Made by a program: the position numbers and the translations under genes
The notes under the pieces: generated by a model
Seen by the model: only the letters and a program-made list of their open reading frames with translations
Told to the model about the DNA's origin: nothing
Databases searched by the model: none
Shown here: positions 1 through 8,687 of the stretch, piece after piece
Layout of the letters: every line of letters starts with the position of its first letter
Numbering within the stretch: the first letter of the stretch is position 1
Assembly: GCF_000981385.1 (NCBI RefSeq)
Contig: NZ_LATZ01000129.1
Span: 62,001-126,000, forward strand
DNA from: Bacillus sp. SA1-12
GTDB lineage: Bacteria > Bacillota > Bacilli > Bacillales > Bacillaceae
DNA: 64,000 bases
Reading direction: 5' to 3'

Positions 1-1
1 T

Positions 2-922
2 GGTGCAGATGAATTAAAAGACCAATATTTAGATTGGAAATGGAATTATACATTAACACCAGATAAAAAGACATTAATTGCACTGCCTATCGATACAGGC
101 CCAACTGCTTTATTCTATCGAGCAGACTTGTTTGAAAAAGCGGGCTTGCCGACAGATCCTGCTGAAGTTTCCGCACAGCTCTCTACATGGGAGGAATATA
201 TCAAGGCCGGTGAAAAGCTGGAGGCTGCAACAGGCGTAAAAATGTTCGATAGTATTAATCGTGTGTTTACTCAATATATCAGTCAAAGTGACAGCGTTTA
301 CTTCGACGAAAAAGACAATTTTATTGGCGATGGAGGAAATGTTAAAAAAGCATGGGATATGGCCATGTCCGTTCATGAGAAAGGCTTAGCCGCAAACTTG
401 GTAGACGGTACTGAGTGGAATGCCGGTATGAATAATGGAGAAATTGCTTCATTTATCGGTGCCGTATGGACAAAGAAAATCCTGGAAGAAGCAGCACCTG
501 ATACGTCAGGAAAATGGCGTGTTGCCCGGGCTCCTGGTGGAGATGGAAATAATGGCGGTTCGTTCATTGGCATTACTAAAGCCTCTAAACATCCAGAAGA
601 GGCATATGAAGTAATCAAATGGCTGATGAGTCCGGAAAATCAGCTGCAGGCGTATACGACAATGGATTTATTCCCATCAACTCCTAGTGTTTTCGAGGAC
701 CCAAAAATGAGCAGCGAAGAACCGTTTTTTGGTAATCAAAACACTACGGAAATCTTTAGCCAATCTGCCGAAAATGTAAAACCGCGCTATTTTGGGCCAA
801 CTTACAGTTCGGTAAATACGTTGTTCACTGATCAGTTAACAAATGTGGCTAACCAAGATCTTGACCCTGACAAGGCTTGGGAAGATGTATTGAAACAGGT
901 CGAAAAAGAGCTTTCACGATAA
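2..922 (+). CDS. Sugar ABC transporter substrate-binding protein, 5' truncated by window edge
   Basis: The reading frame is open from base 2, so the N-terminus, including the expected lipoprotein signal, lies outside the window; 306 residues are visible. It looks like the C-terminal three quarters of a family 1 extracellular solute-binding protein, which captures a sugar or oligosaccharide outside the membrane and delivers it to the permeases. Support comes from a run such as GPTALFYRADLFEKAGL, the later GSFIGITKASKHPEEAYEVIKWL and a C-terminal repeat-helix region, all typical of MalE/MsmE-type proteins. Two membrane permease genes follow after a hairpin. No ATPase gene is present, as is usual for Bacillus sugar importers that share MsmX. 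The substrate cannot be read from the sequence. Confidence 0.88.
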   Translation, partial: GADELKDQYLDWKWNYTLTPDKKTLIALPIDTGPTALFYRADLFEKAGLPTDPAEVSAQLSTWEEYIKAGEKLEAATGVKMFDSINRVFTQYISQSDSVYFDEKDNFIGDGGNVKKAWDMAMSVHEKGLAANLVDGTEWNAGMNNGEIASFIGAVWTKKILEEAAPDTSGKWRVARAPGGDGNNGGSFIGITKASKHPEEAYEVIKWLMSPENQLQAYTTMDLFPSTPSVFEDPKMSSEEPFFGNQNTTEIFSQSAENVKPRYFGPTYSSVNTLFTDQLTNVANQDLDPDKAWEDVLKQVEKELSR

Positions 923-935
923 TAAATAGAAAAAA

Positions 936-986
936 GCAAAAAGTACTAGGTAAAATAGATACCCTGTTTCATCCTAGTGCTTTTTG
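936..986 (+). terminator. Intercistronic hairpin after binding-protein gene
   Basis: Arms at 936-950 and 973-986 pair (GCAAAAAG-ACTAGG with CCTAGT-CTTTTTG) and the second arm ends in a T-run. The hairpin lies between the binding protein and the first permease, where partial termination would leave more binding protein than permease. That role is inferred. Confidence 0.7.
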
Positions 987-1022
987 TTATAACCAAGAAA
1001 CAGGTTTTTAAGGAGGGATATT

Positions 1023-1973
1023 ATGAATAATGTTGCAAATACGAAAAAAGTTGCAAGCGTTCAGCAAATGACGCCATCTCAAAAGGGAAGCTTGTGGCGT
1101 GAAATCTATAAAAATCGAACACTATATCTATTCATCTCCCCATTTTATTTATTATTTTTAATTTTTGGCTTATTCCCGATTTTATTTTCTTTATATTTGT
1201 CTTTTCATAAATGGGGCGGACTTGGCGAAATGGAGTTTGTCGGGTTTAAACAATTTACATATTTACTAACGGATACAGTGTTTTGGCAGTCTGTTGGAAA
1301 TACGTTTGCGATTTGGTTTCTGTCAACTGTTCCGATGCTGTTCGGCGCATTAGTGATTGCCTTTTTGCTAAATACGCCATTCTTGAAATTCAAAGGGTTT
1401 TATCGAACATCGTTTTTTGTCACGAATGTAACATCCATAGTAGCAGTTACCATTATTTTCAAATCAATATTTGGCGATAATTATGGGTTGCTGAACTATG
1501 TTTTAACAACGATTGGTCTAGAGCCGTTGGAATGGCTCTCATCAGAGTTTTTAATCAAGATTGTCATAGCATCAATGGTCGTTTGGCGCTGGACTGGCTA
1601 TAATGCAATCATTTATTTAGCAGGATTACAAGGAATTCCGAATTCATTATATGAGGCAGCGAAAATGGATGGAGCGAACCTCATGCAAATGTTTTTCCAT
1701 ATTACGATTCCGCTCTTAAGACCAATTATTCTCTTTACTGTGTTAATGACAACAATAGGGTCGATGCAGCTATTTACAGAACCGCAAGTTCTACTTGGAA
1801 ATTCCGGCGGTGTCGGCGGAGCTGGATTGACGATCACGTTATATATGTATAACCAGGCATTCGGTGACAGTCAATATGGCTATGCAGCTGTTGTATCTTG
1901 GGCGCTTTTTGTCATTATTGCTCTGTTTTCATTGCTAAATTGGAAAATTGTTCAGAAAACTGGAGCGAAGTAA
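1023..1973 (+). CDS. Sugar ABC transporter permease, MalF/UgpA type
   Basis: A 316-residue integral membrane subunit of a carbohydrate importer, with about six hydrophobic segments beginning near residue 35. The binding-protein-dependent permease signature is visible around residues 215-235 (EAAKMDGANLMQMFFHITIP), the EAA loop that docks on the ATPase. A strong AAGGAGGG ribosome site precedes the ATG by a few bases. It follows the binding protein and precedes the second permease by 21 bases, the usual order of an MsmEFG-like operon. Function as a sugar permease is secure by family, but the transported sugar is unknown. Membership of the next dehydrogenase and isomerase genes in the same unit hints at an unusual sugar or polyol. 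Confidence 0.9.
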   Translation: MNNVANTKKVASVQQMTPSQKGSLWREIYKNRTLYLFISPFYLLFLIFGLFPILFSLYLSFHKWGGLGEMEFVGFKQFTYLLTDTVFWQSVGNTFAIWFLSTVPMLFGALVIAFLLNTPFLKFKGFYRTSFFVTNVTSIVAVTIIFKSIFGDNYGLLNYVLTTIGLEPLEWLSSEFLIKIVIASMVVWRWTGYNAIIYLAGLQGIPNSLYEAAKMDGANLMQMFFHITIPLLRPIILFTVLMTTIGSMQLFTEPQVLLGNSGGVGGAGLTITLYMYNQAFGDSQYGYAAVVSWALFVIIALFSLLNWKIVQKTGAK

Positions 1974-1994
1974 CGATCATGAGGAGGATTTTGA

Positions 1995-2828
1995 ATGGAT
2001 GGTAAGAATGAAGCAATTAAAAAAGTCATATTACATTTCTTCTTATTGATAGGTGTATTTATTTCGATATTTCCGTTTTACTGGCTGGCGGTCATGTCAA
2101 CAAATAAGACAAGCGATATTTTAAGATTTCCGCCTAAGCTTGTATTTGGTTCGGAACTGTTTACAAATATAAATAATGTTTTGCAGAATGTCGATTTCTT
2201 TAAATCCTTTTTAAACACAATCTTTGTTTCGACAACCCAAGCTCTTGCTATTTTATTCTTTTGTTCACTTGCTGGATTTACATTTGCGAAATTTCAATTT
2301 CCTGGGAAAAAGTTTCTCTTTACCTCACTTTTGATCACGATGATGATTCCTTCTCAGCTATCGTTTGTTCCCTCATACATCATGATTTCAAAGATGGGCT
2401 GGGTCGACACCTTTCAGGCGCTAATTATTCCTGGATTAGCGAATGCATTCGGGATTTTTTGGATCAAGCAATACTCAGAAGAAGCGATTCACGATAGCCT
2501 GCTTGATGCCGGCAGATTGGATGGCTGCAATAACTTTCGTTTATATTGGAACATCGCCTTGCCAATATTGAGGCCTGCGTTAGCCTTTCTTGGAATTTTC
2601 TCATTCATCAGCATGTGGAATGATTATCTATGGCCGCTAGTGGTCTTAAACGATCCAACCAAACATACGTTACAGGTTACGTTATCTCAATTAAATGGGA
2701 TCTATAATACAGATTACGGAATGGTCATGGCAGGGACTTTATTAGCTACTCTTCCATTAATCATCTTATTTATGTTTGTCAGCCGACAGTTTATTTCAGG
2801 AATTGCAGCAGGTGCGATTAAAGATTAA
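1995..2828 (+). CDS. Sugar ABC transporter permease, MalG/UgpE type
   Basis: A 277-residue second permease with about six membrane segments, the first starting near residue 10 (HFFLLIGVFISIFPFYWL). The cytoplasmic EAA-like loop is at about residues 160-180 (HDSLLDAGRLDGCNNFRLYW). It ends in the AAGAIKD tail common in MalG/LacG relatives. GAGGAGG lies a few bases upstream of the ATG. It should pair with the preceding permease to form the membrane channel; the energising ATPase must be encoded elsewhere. About 240 bases of repeat-bearing spacer separate it from the next gene, so that gene may also have its own promoter. Confidence 0.9.
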   Translation: MDGKNEAIKKVILHFFLLIGVFISIFPFYWLAVMSTNKTSDILRFPPKLVFGSELFTNINNVLQNVDFFKSFLNTIFVSTTQALAILFFCSLAGFTFAKFQFPGKKFLFTSLLITMMIPSQLSFVPSYIMISKMGWVDTFQALIIPGLANAFGIFWIKQYSEEAIHDSLLDAGRLDGCNNFRLYWNIALPILRPALAFLGIFSFISMWNDYLWPLVVLNDPTKHTLQVTLSQLNGIYNTDYGMVMAGTLLATLPLIILFMFVSRQFISGIAAGAIKD

Positions 2829-2886
2829 TAGCTTTCTATGGTTATCTTTGGTAAAAGGTTTATAAACAGCTTTTAAGCCAATCTTA

Positions 2887-3050
2887 ATGGGCAGTAAAAC
2901 TCCCTATTTTAAATGTTAGAGAAGCTAGGAAGAATAAAGAAAGGGAAAACTGCCCGTAATGATCGAAGGACAGGACGTGGCGATTTAAGCGTGATAAGTT
3001 TATCTAACCATCAGTAAAAAGGACTTACGGATGGAAGTTTCACTATTATA
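2887..3050 (+). repeat. Dispersed intergenic element, copy 1 (family shared with 29316-29449)
   Basis: This spacer shares ordered blocks with the reverse complement of 29316-29449: a GGGCAGTAA...CCC / GGG-AA-ACTGCCCGT inverted pair (2889 and 2955), then GCGTGATAA-TTT at 2989, CCATCAGTA at 3008 and GGAAG..TCACT at 3033. The blocks and their order match while the spacers differ, as in a diverged dispersed element or structured RNA. Confidence 0.6.
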
Positions 3051-3071
3051 TAGAATGGGAGGAGTATCATT

Positions 3072-4055
3072 TTGACTCTAAAGATCGGGTTTATTGGTAC
3101 AGGTGGTATTGCAAAAGCACATCTAAATAATTTAATGAAAATAAAGGAAGCAGAAGTCACAGCTTTTTTTGATATTAACTTGGAAAGAGCTCAAAAAGAA
3201 GCGCTTGAATGGAAAAATGCGAAGGCTTACAAAGATGTGAATGAAATGTTAGATGATCAAAAGCTCGATGCCGTCTACATATGTGTACCGCCAATGGCCC
3301 ATGGTGAAGCCGAGATTGCAGTCATCGAAAGAGGAATTCCATTCTTGGTTGAAAAGCCTCTTGGAATTGATCAACTTCCAACAGACATTCTTAAAAAGAT
3401 TGAACAAAAAAAGCTCATTACCTCTGTAGGCTATCATTGGCGCTATCAAGAAGCGACGAGAAGAGCGATGGACTTATTAAATGATCGAAAGCTTGGAATG
3501 GCTCTAGGATATTGGATGGGCGGCATGCCGATGGTCCCATGGTGGCGGTTGCAAACCGGATCAGGGGGACAGTTTGTTGAACAAACAACCCATATCGTTG
3601 ATTTATTACGTTATTTATGTGGTGAGATCGTTGAAGTGTTTGCAGCATATGGTCATCAAGTGATGCATGAAAAAGTAGAAGGAACGACCGTTGCAGATGT
3701 TGGAACAGTGACGATGAAATTGGCTAATGGCAGTATTGCGACGATTTCGAACACATGCATGTCACCTGTAGGGCATAAAGTCGGCTTAGATATTTACACA
3801 GATCAAGGTGTTCTCGAAATCAGCAGCGGTGGAATAAAGGATATCAGGCAAAATTCGATTAATGAGTATAAGGAGAGAATCAGCCCATATTTCGTAGAGG
3901 ATGAAGTCTTTATAAATGCTATTCTTACAGGGGATTCCTCGAAGATTTTATCAGACTATCAAGATGCTCTTATAACACATGAAGTCACATTGGCCGCTAA
4001 TAAATCAGCAGAAATTGGAAAGCCGATTAATTTGAAGGAGTTGTCACATATATGA
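3072..4055 (+). CDS. Gfo/Idh/MocA family NAD(P)-dependent oxidoreductase
   Basis: A 327-residue dehydrogenase expected to oxidise or reduce a sugar, polyol or keto-sugar in the cytoplasm. The N-terminal Rossmann fold begins with the dinucleotide motif GFIGTGGIAKAH near residue 5, and the family's EKP motif is at about residue 95 (VEKPLG), whose lysine is catalytic in the family. The C-terminal half is the predicted alpha/beta substrate domain, with HIVDLLRYLCG near residue 178. The start is TTG at 3072, chosen because GGGAGGAG lies just upstream and no better in-frame start is seen. The stop overlaps the next gene by four bases (ATGA), implying translational coupling. The substrate is unknown. 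Confidence 0.88.
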   Translation: MTLKIGFIGTGGIAKAHLNNLMKIKEAEVTAFFDINLERAQKEALEWKNAKAYKDVNEMLDDQKLDAVYICVPPMAHGEAEIAVIERGIPFLVEKPLGIDQLPTDILKKIEQKKLITSVGYHWRYQEATRRAMDLLNDRKLGMALGYWMGGMPMVPWWRLQTGSGGQFVEQTTHIVDLLRYLCGEIVEVFAAYGHQVMHEKVEGTTVADVGTVTMKLANGSIATISNTCMSPVGHKVGLDIYTDQGVLEISSGGIKDIRQNSINEYKERISPYFVEDEVFINAILTGDSSKILSDYQDALITHEVTLAANKSAEIGKPINLKELSHI

Positions 4056-4828
4056 AATACTCACTTTGCATAGGAGCTTATAAAGAAAAAGATGTGGTTT
4101 ATCATCTTGAAAAAGTAAAGGAACATGGGTTTCATGGGCTTGAGTATTACGGCTGGTGGGATTTAGATTTAGAGCAGGTAGCAAAGGAGCAAGAACGAAT
4201 CGGTGTAGGAATTATTGCTACATGTACAAAGGTTTTTAACTTAGTAGATGAAACGAAACGTGAGGAGTATCTAGCAGGTTTAAAGCAAACAATTGAGGCT
4301 TGTAAAATACTTGGGATAAAATCAATTATTACCCAAACAGGGAATGTAATTGAAAGTGTTCCACGTGAAATCCAAAGGAACGCGATGGTCGAAACATTAA
4401 AACACTGTGCTCCTCTTTGTGAGGATGCAGGCATTATTTTAGAGGTAGAACCATTAAACGGACTAGTTGACCATCAAGGACATTTTCTTCAATTTTCAGA
4501 TGAAGCGGCAGCTGTTATTGATCAAGTAAATAGTCCGAATGTTAAGTTAGTATTTGATGTTTACCACCAACAGATTACAGAAGGTAATGTAATCCGCAAT
4601 GCCACAAACTATATCGACCGGATCAGCCATTACCATATTGCAGATAATCCAGGCCGTAAACAGCCGGGAACAGGTGAACTGAATTATATTAACATCTTAA
4701 ATGCGATTAAGGAAACAGGCTATGATGGGTTTGTCGGTCTTGAATGTGGATATACTATTGAGACAGACAAGGCTTTGGAGGAGTTTAAACAGACGATTTT
4801 ACGTCATGTTGAGCCTTTAACTGTATAA
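4052..4828 (+). CDS. Sugar phosphate isomerase/epimerase, TIM barrel (AP-endonuclease-2 fold)
   Basis: A 258-residue protein of the xylose-isomerase-like TIM-barrel family that includes hydroxypyruvate isomerase, 2-keto-myo-inositol isomerases and tagatose epimerases. Visible family metal-site regions are ILEVEPLNG (glutamate near residue 131), VFDVYHQQ (aspartate and histidine near 168-171), HYHIADNPGR (about 190-199) and FVGLECGY (glutamate near 231). These fit a divalent-metal isomerase. It is translationally coupled to the dehydrogenase, so the two probably act in sequence on a keto-sugar imported by the upstream ABC system. The exact reaction is not determinable. The operon appears to end here, with a terminator about 100 bases downstream. 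Confidence 0.85.
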   Translation: MKYSLCIGAYKEKDVVYHLEKVKEHGFHGLEYYGWWDLDLEQVAKEQERIGVGIIATCTKVFNLVDETKREEYLAGLKQTIEACKILGIKSIITQTGNVIESVPREIQRNAMVETLKHCAPLCEDAGIILEVEPLNGLVDHQGHFLQFSDEAAAVIDQVNSPNVKLVFDVYHQQITEGNVIRNATNYIDRISHYHIADNPGRKQPGTGELNYINILNAIKETGYDGFVGLECGYTIETDKALEEFKQTILRHVEPLTV

Positions 4829-4932
4829 GATTTGTTGGATAAGAGGCTGTCTCAAAACAAAGGTTCATCACTTTTTCATAAGCTCGTTCTCTTATGAAGT
4901 ACCGCAGAAAAAGCAAACATAAAAACAAGAAT

Positions 4933-4972
4933 AAAAGCAGGGGATTTCACACCTGAAATCGCACTGCTTTTT
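4933..4972 (+). terminator. Rho-independent terminator
   Basis: AAAAGCAG...GATTTCA pairs with TGAAATC...CTGCTTTTT across a four-base loop, ending in a T-run. It lies about 105 bases downstream of the isomerase stop. The text before it (4843-4932) opens with GAGGCTGTCTCAAAA, a string also seen after the histidine kinase at 43478. Confidence 0.7.
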
Positions 4973-5176
4973 AGCATTTTTTGCGTAAAAAGATTCATAT
5001 AGAAATAGTTTTGAATTGAATGGATGTTACGGATTTACCTCACCTGAATGGTAATTCTTTTATAGAAAAATGGTAAGGGATCATTTTGTTCATACTTCTT
5101 AATCTTTTTTTCATGAGATAGCGTAATTCCAATCTTATCAAGTCTATTTAATAGATATCAATAATTTACATAATAA

Positions 5177-5215
5177 AAAAATCCTTTACTAATCGAATTA
5201 GTGAAGGATTTTTTT
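5177..5215. terminator. Strong bidirectional-looking hairpin
   Basis: A 14-bp perfect inverted repeat (AATCCTTTACTAAT at 5180-5193, ATTAGTGAAGGATT at 5197-5210) has a three-base loop, with A-run before and T-run after. It could terminate from either side. The 5220-5380 stretch beyond it holds nothing I recognise. Confidence 0.7.
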
Positions 5216-5382
5216 ATCTATCTAAGTAAAAAGTCAAAAATATATATACACCCAAAGTTTCGCAGTATGCATCACGATTAAAGATCAACTGACCAAAAAT
5301 GCAGCAAAAAAAGATATTCCAAGCTCTAATTGTATAGTGAAATAAATATATATCATATTTTACTCGACCCTTATCGTTATTT

Positions 5383-5447
5383 TTGTTGTAAATGCAACGA
5401 AAATAAGTTAAATTAAATATGTGCCATTTTTATTGCATTTGCAACAA
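5383..5447. promoter_or_regulatory. Paired palindromic operators in front of the MarR/paiA unit
   Basis: TTGTTGTAAATGCAA (5383-5397) and TTGCATTTGCAACAA (5433-5447) are inverted copies differing at one position, and the second contains the palindrome TTGCATTTGCAA. They lie just upstream of the broken MarR gene and fit the size and AT-rich symmetry of MarR operators. Autoregulation is inferred. Confidence 0.55.
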
Positions 5448-5466
5448 AATATATACTAAGGAGTTA

Positions 5467-5878
5467 ATGATGAAGTAATTCTCCGTAAAATTGGAATGAT
5501 AGCAAGGGCATTGGATTCTAAAAGTAATAAAGAATTTAAAGAATATGGCCTTACAAAAGGTAGTATTTGTATATTAGGAAAATATGTAAAAACCAAAAAT
5601 TATTCAAGAAAAGTTAGATGAAATAATAATATTGGCGAACAAAAGCAGCTTATACTATAAAAAACTTGAAATTAATGGTTCTATTGTAAAGAAAAAAAAC
5701 TATTTCCAACAGAGAAAGGGAAATTCTTTATCCTTTTATAAAAAGAGAAAAAGGTAATTCTAAGATTGATTCAATAGAGTGATTTTCCGAAAGAGAAGTA
5801 GAGACTATTTTCAATCTTCTTCAAAGAGTACGAAAAAATATAGAAGAGAATAAAAAAGGAAACAAGAGAATTTATTGA
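5467..5878 (+). pseudogene. MarR-family transcriptional regulator, frameshifted
   Basis: Joining frames across at least four disruptions recovers a MarR-like protein of about 135 residues. Pieces in order are D-E-V-I-LRKIGMIARALDSKSN, EFKEYGLTKGSICILGK, KIIQEKLDEI, SSLYYKKLEINGSIVKKK, KKLFPTEKGK, YPFIKREK and FSEREVETIFNLLQRVRKNI. The order matches the family: dimerisation helix, winged helix-turn-helix and C-terminal helix. The first frame stops after three codons (ATG ATG AAG TAA), although an AAGGAG site is intact, and an in-frame TGA sits near the end. It directly precedes paiA, for which such MarR genes are common partners. The operators upstream remain, so paiA may now be unregulated or controlled by a paralog. 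Confidence 0.8.
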
Positions 5879-5903
5879 TTTTCAAAAGGAGAGACATATT
5901 TAA

Positions 5904-6425
5904 ATGACTATAAATATAAAAAAGTGTACCCTTGAAGATTCACGCAAACTTCAAGAAATTAGTTATGAAACTTTTAATGAGACATTTAAGCATCAGAATT
6001 CACCTGAAAATATTAATTCCTATTTGGAAAGGGCATTTAACATCAAGCAATTAGAAAAAGAGTTATCCAATAATTCTTCACAATTCTTTTTAGTTTATTT
6101 TAATAATGAAGTCGCTGGATATTTAAAGGTCAATACCAATGATGCTCAGTCTGAAGAAATGGGTGATGAATCACTTGAAATCGAAAGGATTTATATAAAG
6201 AATAAGTTTCAAAAACAGGGGCTTGGTAAATATCTGCTAAATAAAGCGATGGAAACTGCGATAAAAAGTAATAAAAAGAAAATCTGGCTAGGCGTATGGG
6301 AAAAAAATGAAAATGCTCTTGCTTTTTATAAGAAAATGGGGTTTGTTCAAACGGGAACCCACTCTTTTTATATGGGTGATGTTGAACAAATGGACTTCAT
6401 CATGACCAAAACACTTATAAACTAA
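5904..6425 (+). CDS. paiA: PaiA-type polyamine N-acetyltransferase (GNAT)
   Basis: A 173-residue GNAT enzyme, the length of Bacillus PaiA, which acetylates spermidine and spermine with acetyl-CoA. Much of the sequence is recognisably PaiA: LEIERIYIKNKFQKQGLGKY (residues about 91-110, containing the acetyl-CoA-binding Q-x-x-G-L-G-K loop), IWLGVWEKNENALAFYKKMGF (130-150) and HSFYMGD near 155. AAAGGAGAG precedes the ATG. The gene lies 25 bases after the decayed MarR gene and was probably co-transcribed with it. The paiB partner known in B. subtilis is absent. Assignment rests on remembered sequence similarity to B. subtilis PaiA and is strong. Confidence 0.88.
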   Translation: MTINIKKCTLEDSRKLQEISYETFNETFKHQNSPENINSYLERAFNIKQLEKELSNNSSQFFLVYFNNEVAGYLKVNTNDAQSEEMGDESLEIERIYIKNKFQKQGLGKYLLNKAMETAIKSNKKKIWLGVWEKNENALAFYKKMGFVQTGTHSFYMGDVEQMDFIMTKTLIN

Positions 6426-6489
6426 AACTAAATCGCAAAGTAAATGAAGTAACATTATTTTCATTATTCTTTTGCTTAGTCAATTCAAT

Positions 6490-6533
6490 AAAAAAGCAGA
6501 GCTAATTCATATGCGAATTAATCTGCTATTTTT
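6490..6533 (+). terminator. Terminator after paiA
   Basis: AAAAAAGCAGA at 6490-6500 pairs with TCTGCTATTTTT at 6522-6533, with an inner TAATTC/GAATTA stem. It lies between convergent paiA and the minus-strand hydrolase. Confidence 0.65.
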
Positions 6534-6619
6534 ATATGGCTTATTATTGGTTCTGTATTCCAAAAGAAAACGTCTTACCCTTATTAGGCAGAATTTTTTG
6601 GGGGAAAAGTTGATAGTAC

Positions 6620-7483
6620 TTAAGAAGATGCGTTTTCTCGAATTAAAGGAAGGGTACAGCAGCGGAAGGCTCCGCCTGATTTAATGATTTCAGTAATATC
6701 GACCTCGATCACTTGATATCCGCGCTCTCTAAGTTTTTGATTAACTTGCTTATTTATTGGCAGGCTTATTACCCGTTTCTCACCAATTGAGAGGACATTT
6801 GTGCCTAATGTTGCTTGTTCCTCTTTAGAAACTTCAATTAAATCATAACGGCTTGACAGGATTTTCTGTTTTTCAGGCTCAATTTCTCCTGGGAAAATTA
6901 AGGCCTCATTTGGAGATAAAATATTAAAGACACAATCTAAGTGTAAATAGGTATCGGTAAAAGGGACTGCGATTACTTCGAATGTAGGCAGCAGGCTTTG
7001 CAAATGTTTAATAGATGTTTCATTGGTGCGATTGCTTATGCCGATATATACGGTGTTACGATCAATGATCACGTCTCCGCCTTCGATTTTGTCTCCAATT
7101 AGATTGGTATAAGTCATTTCTTCCTTTTCCAGCAAATCTAAAAATGGTCTTTCCTCACCTTTTCGGACATCATGTGCCATTTCTGCAACAAAAACTTGAT
7201 TTCCAAGGGTAAAACCAATATCACGGGTAAATACCTGTTCAGGAAATTTTTCTATAGGGGGCAGCTGCATCACTTCAATCCCGTTTTGTTGAAGGGTTTC
7301 AACAAATTGTTGATGCTGTTTTATCGCAAGCTTTGTATCAATGTTTTCTTTTACATATTGTTTTTGCGTTTCATTAATTGGTTCTCTAATTGTCATAAAT
7401 TCCGGTGAACATAAAACAACTTTTTTTAAGGTATCATATTCACTAAAACAAGAGGTTTTTATGTATTTTGGTATTGTATTCAT
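6620..7483 (-). CDS. ykgA: Dimethylarginine dimethylaminohydrolase / amidinotransferase family protein (YkgA-like)
   Basis: A 287-residue guanidino-group-modifying enzyme of the arginine deiminase superfamily. Landmarks are FTRDIGF near residue 86 (substrate aspartate), IEGGDV near 133, LHLDC near 180 (catalytic histidine) and a C-terminal GGAFRCCTLPL near 270, where one cysteine should be the nucleophile. Length and motifs match B. subtilis YkgA, annotated as DDAH-like without a proven substrate. The start is supported by GGAGGATACAA before the ATG. It is monocistronic and convergent with paiA. DDAH hydrolyses methylarginine to citrulline and methylamine; other guanidino compounds remain possible. 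Confidence 0.82.
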   Translation of the reverse strand: MNTIPKYIKTSCFSEYDTLKKVVLCSPEFMTIREPINETQKQYVKENIDTKLAIKQHQQFVETLQQNGIEVMQLPPIEKFPEQVFTRDIGFTLGNQVFVAEMAHDVRKGEERPFLDLLEKEEMTYTNLIGDKIEGGDVIIDRNTVYIGISNRTNETSIKHLQSLLPTFEVIAVPFTDTYLHLDCVFNILSPNEALIFPGEIEPEKQKILSSRYDLIEVSKEEQATLGTNVLSIGEKRVISLPINKQVNQKLRERGYQVIEVDITEIIKSGGAFRCCTLPLIRENASS

Positions 7484-7685
7484 TTGTATCCTCCAAACAT
7501 AAAGCGATTAGTTGTAATATGCCCTTTCTTGCTTTTAATAAAACTTCTTAATAATGATAATTGTAAAAAAAACGCCTGATTGTTTTTATTTTTTCCACTT
7601 TGGATTCTTTTTCACTTATAATAGCTTGTAAAGAAATGAACTACATTCAAATTGATCATCAAGGTTATGGAAGAAGGTTGAAGCT

Positions 7686-8462
7686 GTGAGTATTGGGAAA
7701 GTTTATTTAGTGGGAGCTGGTCCTGGTGACCCAAAGCTTATTACTGTGTACGGATTAGAATGTATCCAAAAGGCGGATGTTATAGTATACGACCGTCTGA
7801 TTAGCAAAGATTTATTAGGGCATGCCAAAAAGGATGCAGAACTTATTTATTGTGGCAAACTGCCTGGGAAGCATGAGCTTATTCAGGAACAGATTCATGA
7901 GGTATTAGTAGAAAAGGCATTTGCGGGTAAAGAGGTAGTCCGATTAAAAGGCGGAGATCCTTTTGTGTTTGGCCGAGGTGCTGAAGAGGCAGAGGTGTTA
8001 AGAAATAACGGCATTCCATATGAAGTGGTTCCAGGGATTACCTCTGGTATTGCAGCACCTGCCTATGCAGGAATACCAGTTACACATCGGGATTTTGCTT
8101 CATCATTTGCAATAGTGACAGGACATGGCCGTGAAGATAAGAAGACTGATACGATTAATTGGGAAGCATTAGCAAAAGGAATTGATACGATCGCCTTTTA
8201 TATGGGAATTAAAAATTTACCCTATATTTGCGAAAAGCTCATTGAACACGGCAAAAGTCCTGAAGCACTTGTGTCAGTTATCCAATGGGGAACAACTCCC
8301 TCACAAGTCGCAATTACTGGAACGTTAGCGACAATCGTTGAAGAAGTAAAGAAAAATCAAATTACACACCCTGCCATTGTTTTAGTGGGCCAGGTAGCTG
8401 AATTGCGAGAGAAAATTAAATGGTTTGAAGACCTTATCGATGATGAAAAGGAAGAAAAGTAG
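7686..8462 (+). CDS. cobA: Uroporphyrinogen-III C-methyltransferase
   Basis: A 258-residue SUMT that transfers two methyl groups from S-adenosylmethionine to uroporphyrinogen III to give precorrin-2, the branch point to siroheme and cobalamin. Family landmarks are YLVGAGPGDPKLIT at residue 7, VIVYDRLI near 32, VVRLKGGDPFVFGRG near 80-95, VVPGITSG near 113 and VTGHG near 142. It starts with GTG at 7686 behind GGAAGAAGG. A TATAAT at 7617-7622 is a possible -10. No other siroheme or cobalamin gene is adjacent, so it stands alone between the hydrolase and a repeat block. It could equally be named sumT; the single-domain length excludes a CysG fusion. Confidence 0.92.
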   Translation: MSIGKVYLVGAGPGDPKLITVYGLECIQKADVIVYDRLISKDLLGHAKKDAELIYCGKLPGKHELIQEQIHEVLVEKAFAGKEVVRLKGGDPFVFGRGAEEAEVLRNNGIPYEVVPGITSGIAAPAYAGIPVTHRDFASSFAIVTGHGREDKKTDTINWEALAKGIDTIAFYMGIKNLPYICEKLIEHGKSPEALVSVIQWGTTPSQVAITGTLATIVEEVKKNQITHPAIVLVGQVAELREKIKWFEDLIDDEKEEK

Positions 8463-8687
8463 TATGGTGCTGTTAGTAGAAAAGCTCAAGCGCCTTTCTA
8501 AGCGACTATAGGAATTGGAGTACTTCCACTCTGGTTTCGGCTCCTAGCCACGCAAATCTAGCCAATCAGGAATTGCAGGTGGAAAACACTTTCTATTTCG
8601 TCTTAATCTCCTGAGGCTGTACAGTGGCCTCACCTTTTAAAGGATGAGAGATAGGGAGACTTCCAAAAGCAGGTGGTTTTCCTACTG
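8463..8687. other. Gene-free spacer with degenerate dispersed-repeat text
   Basis: No convincing coding signal is seen. The stretch near 8482 (AAAGCTCAAGCGCCTT) resembles in reverse complement the end of the dispersed element at 36053-36172, and a GC-mixed partial inverted repeat follows. I treat it as a decayed repeat. Confidence 0.35.
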
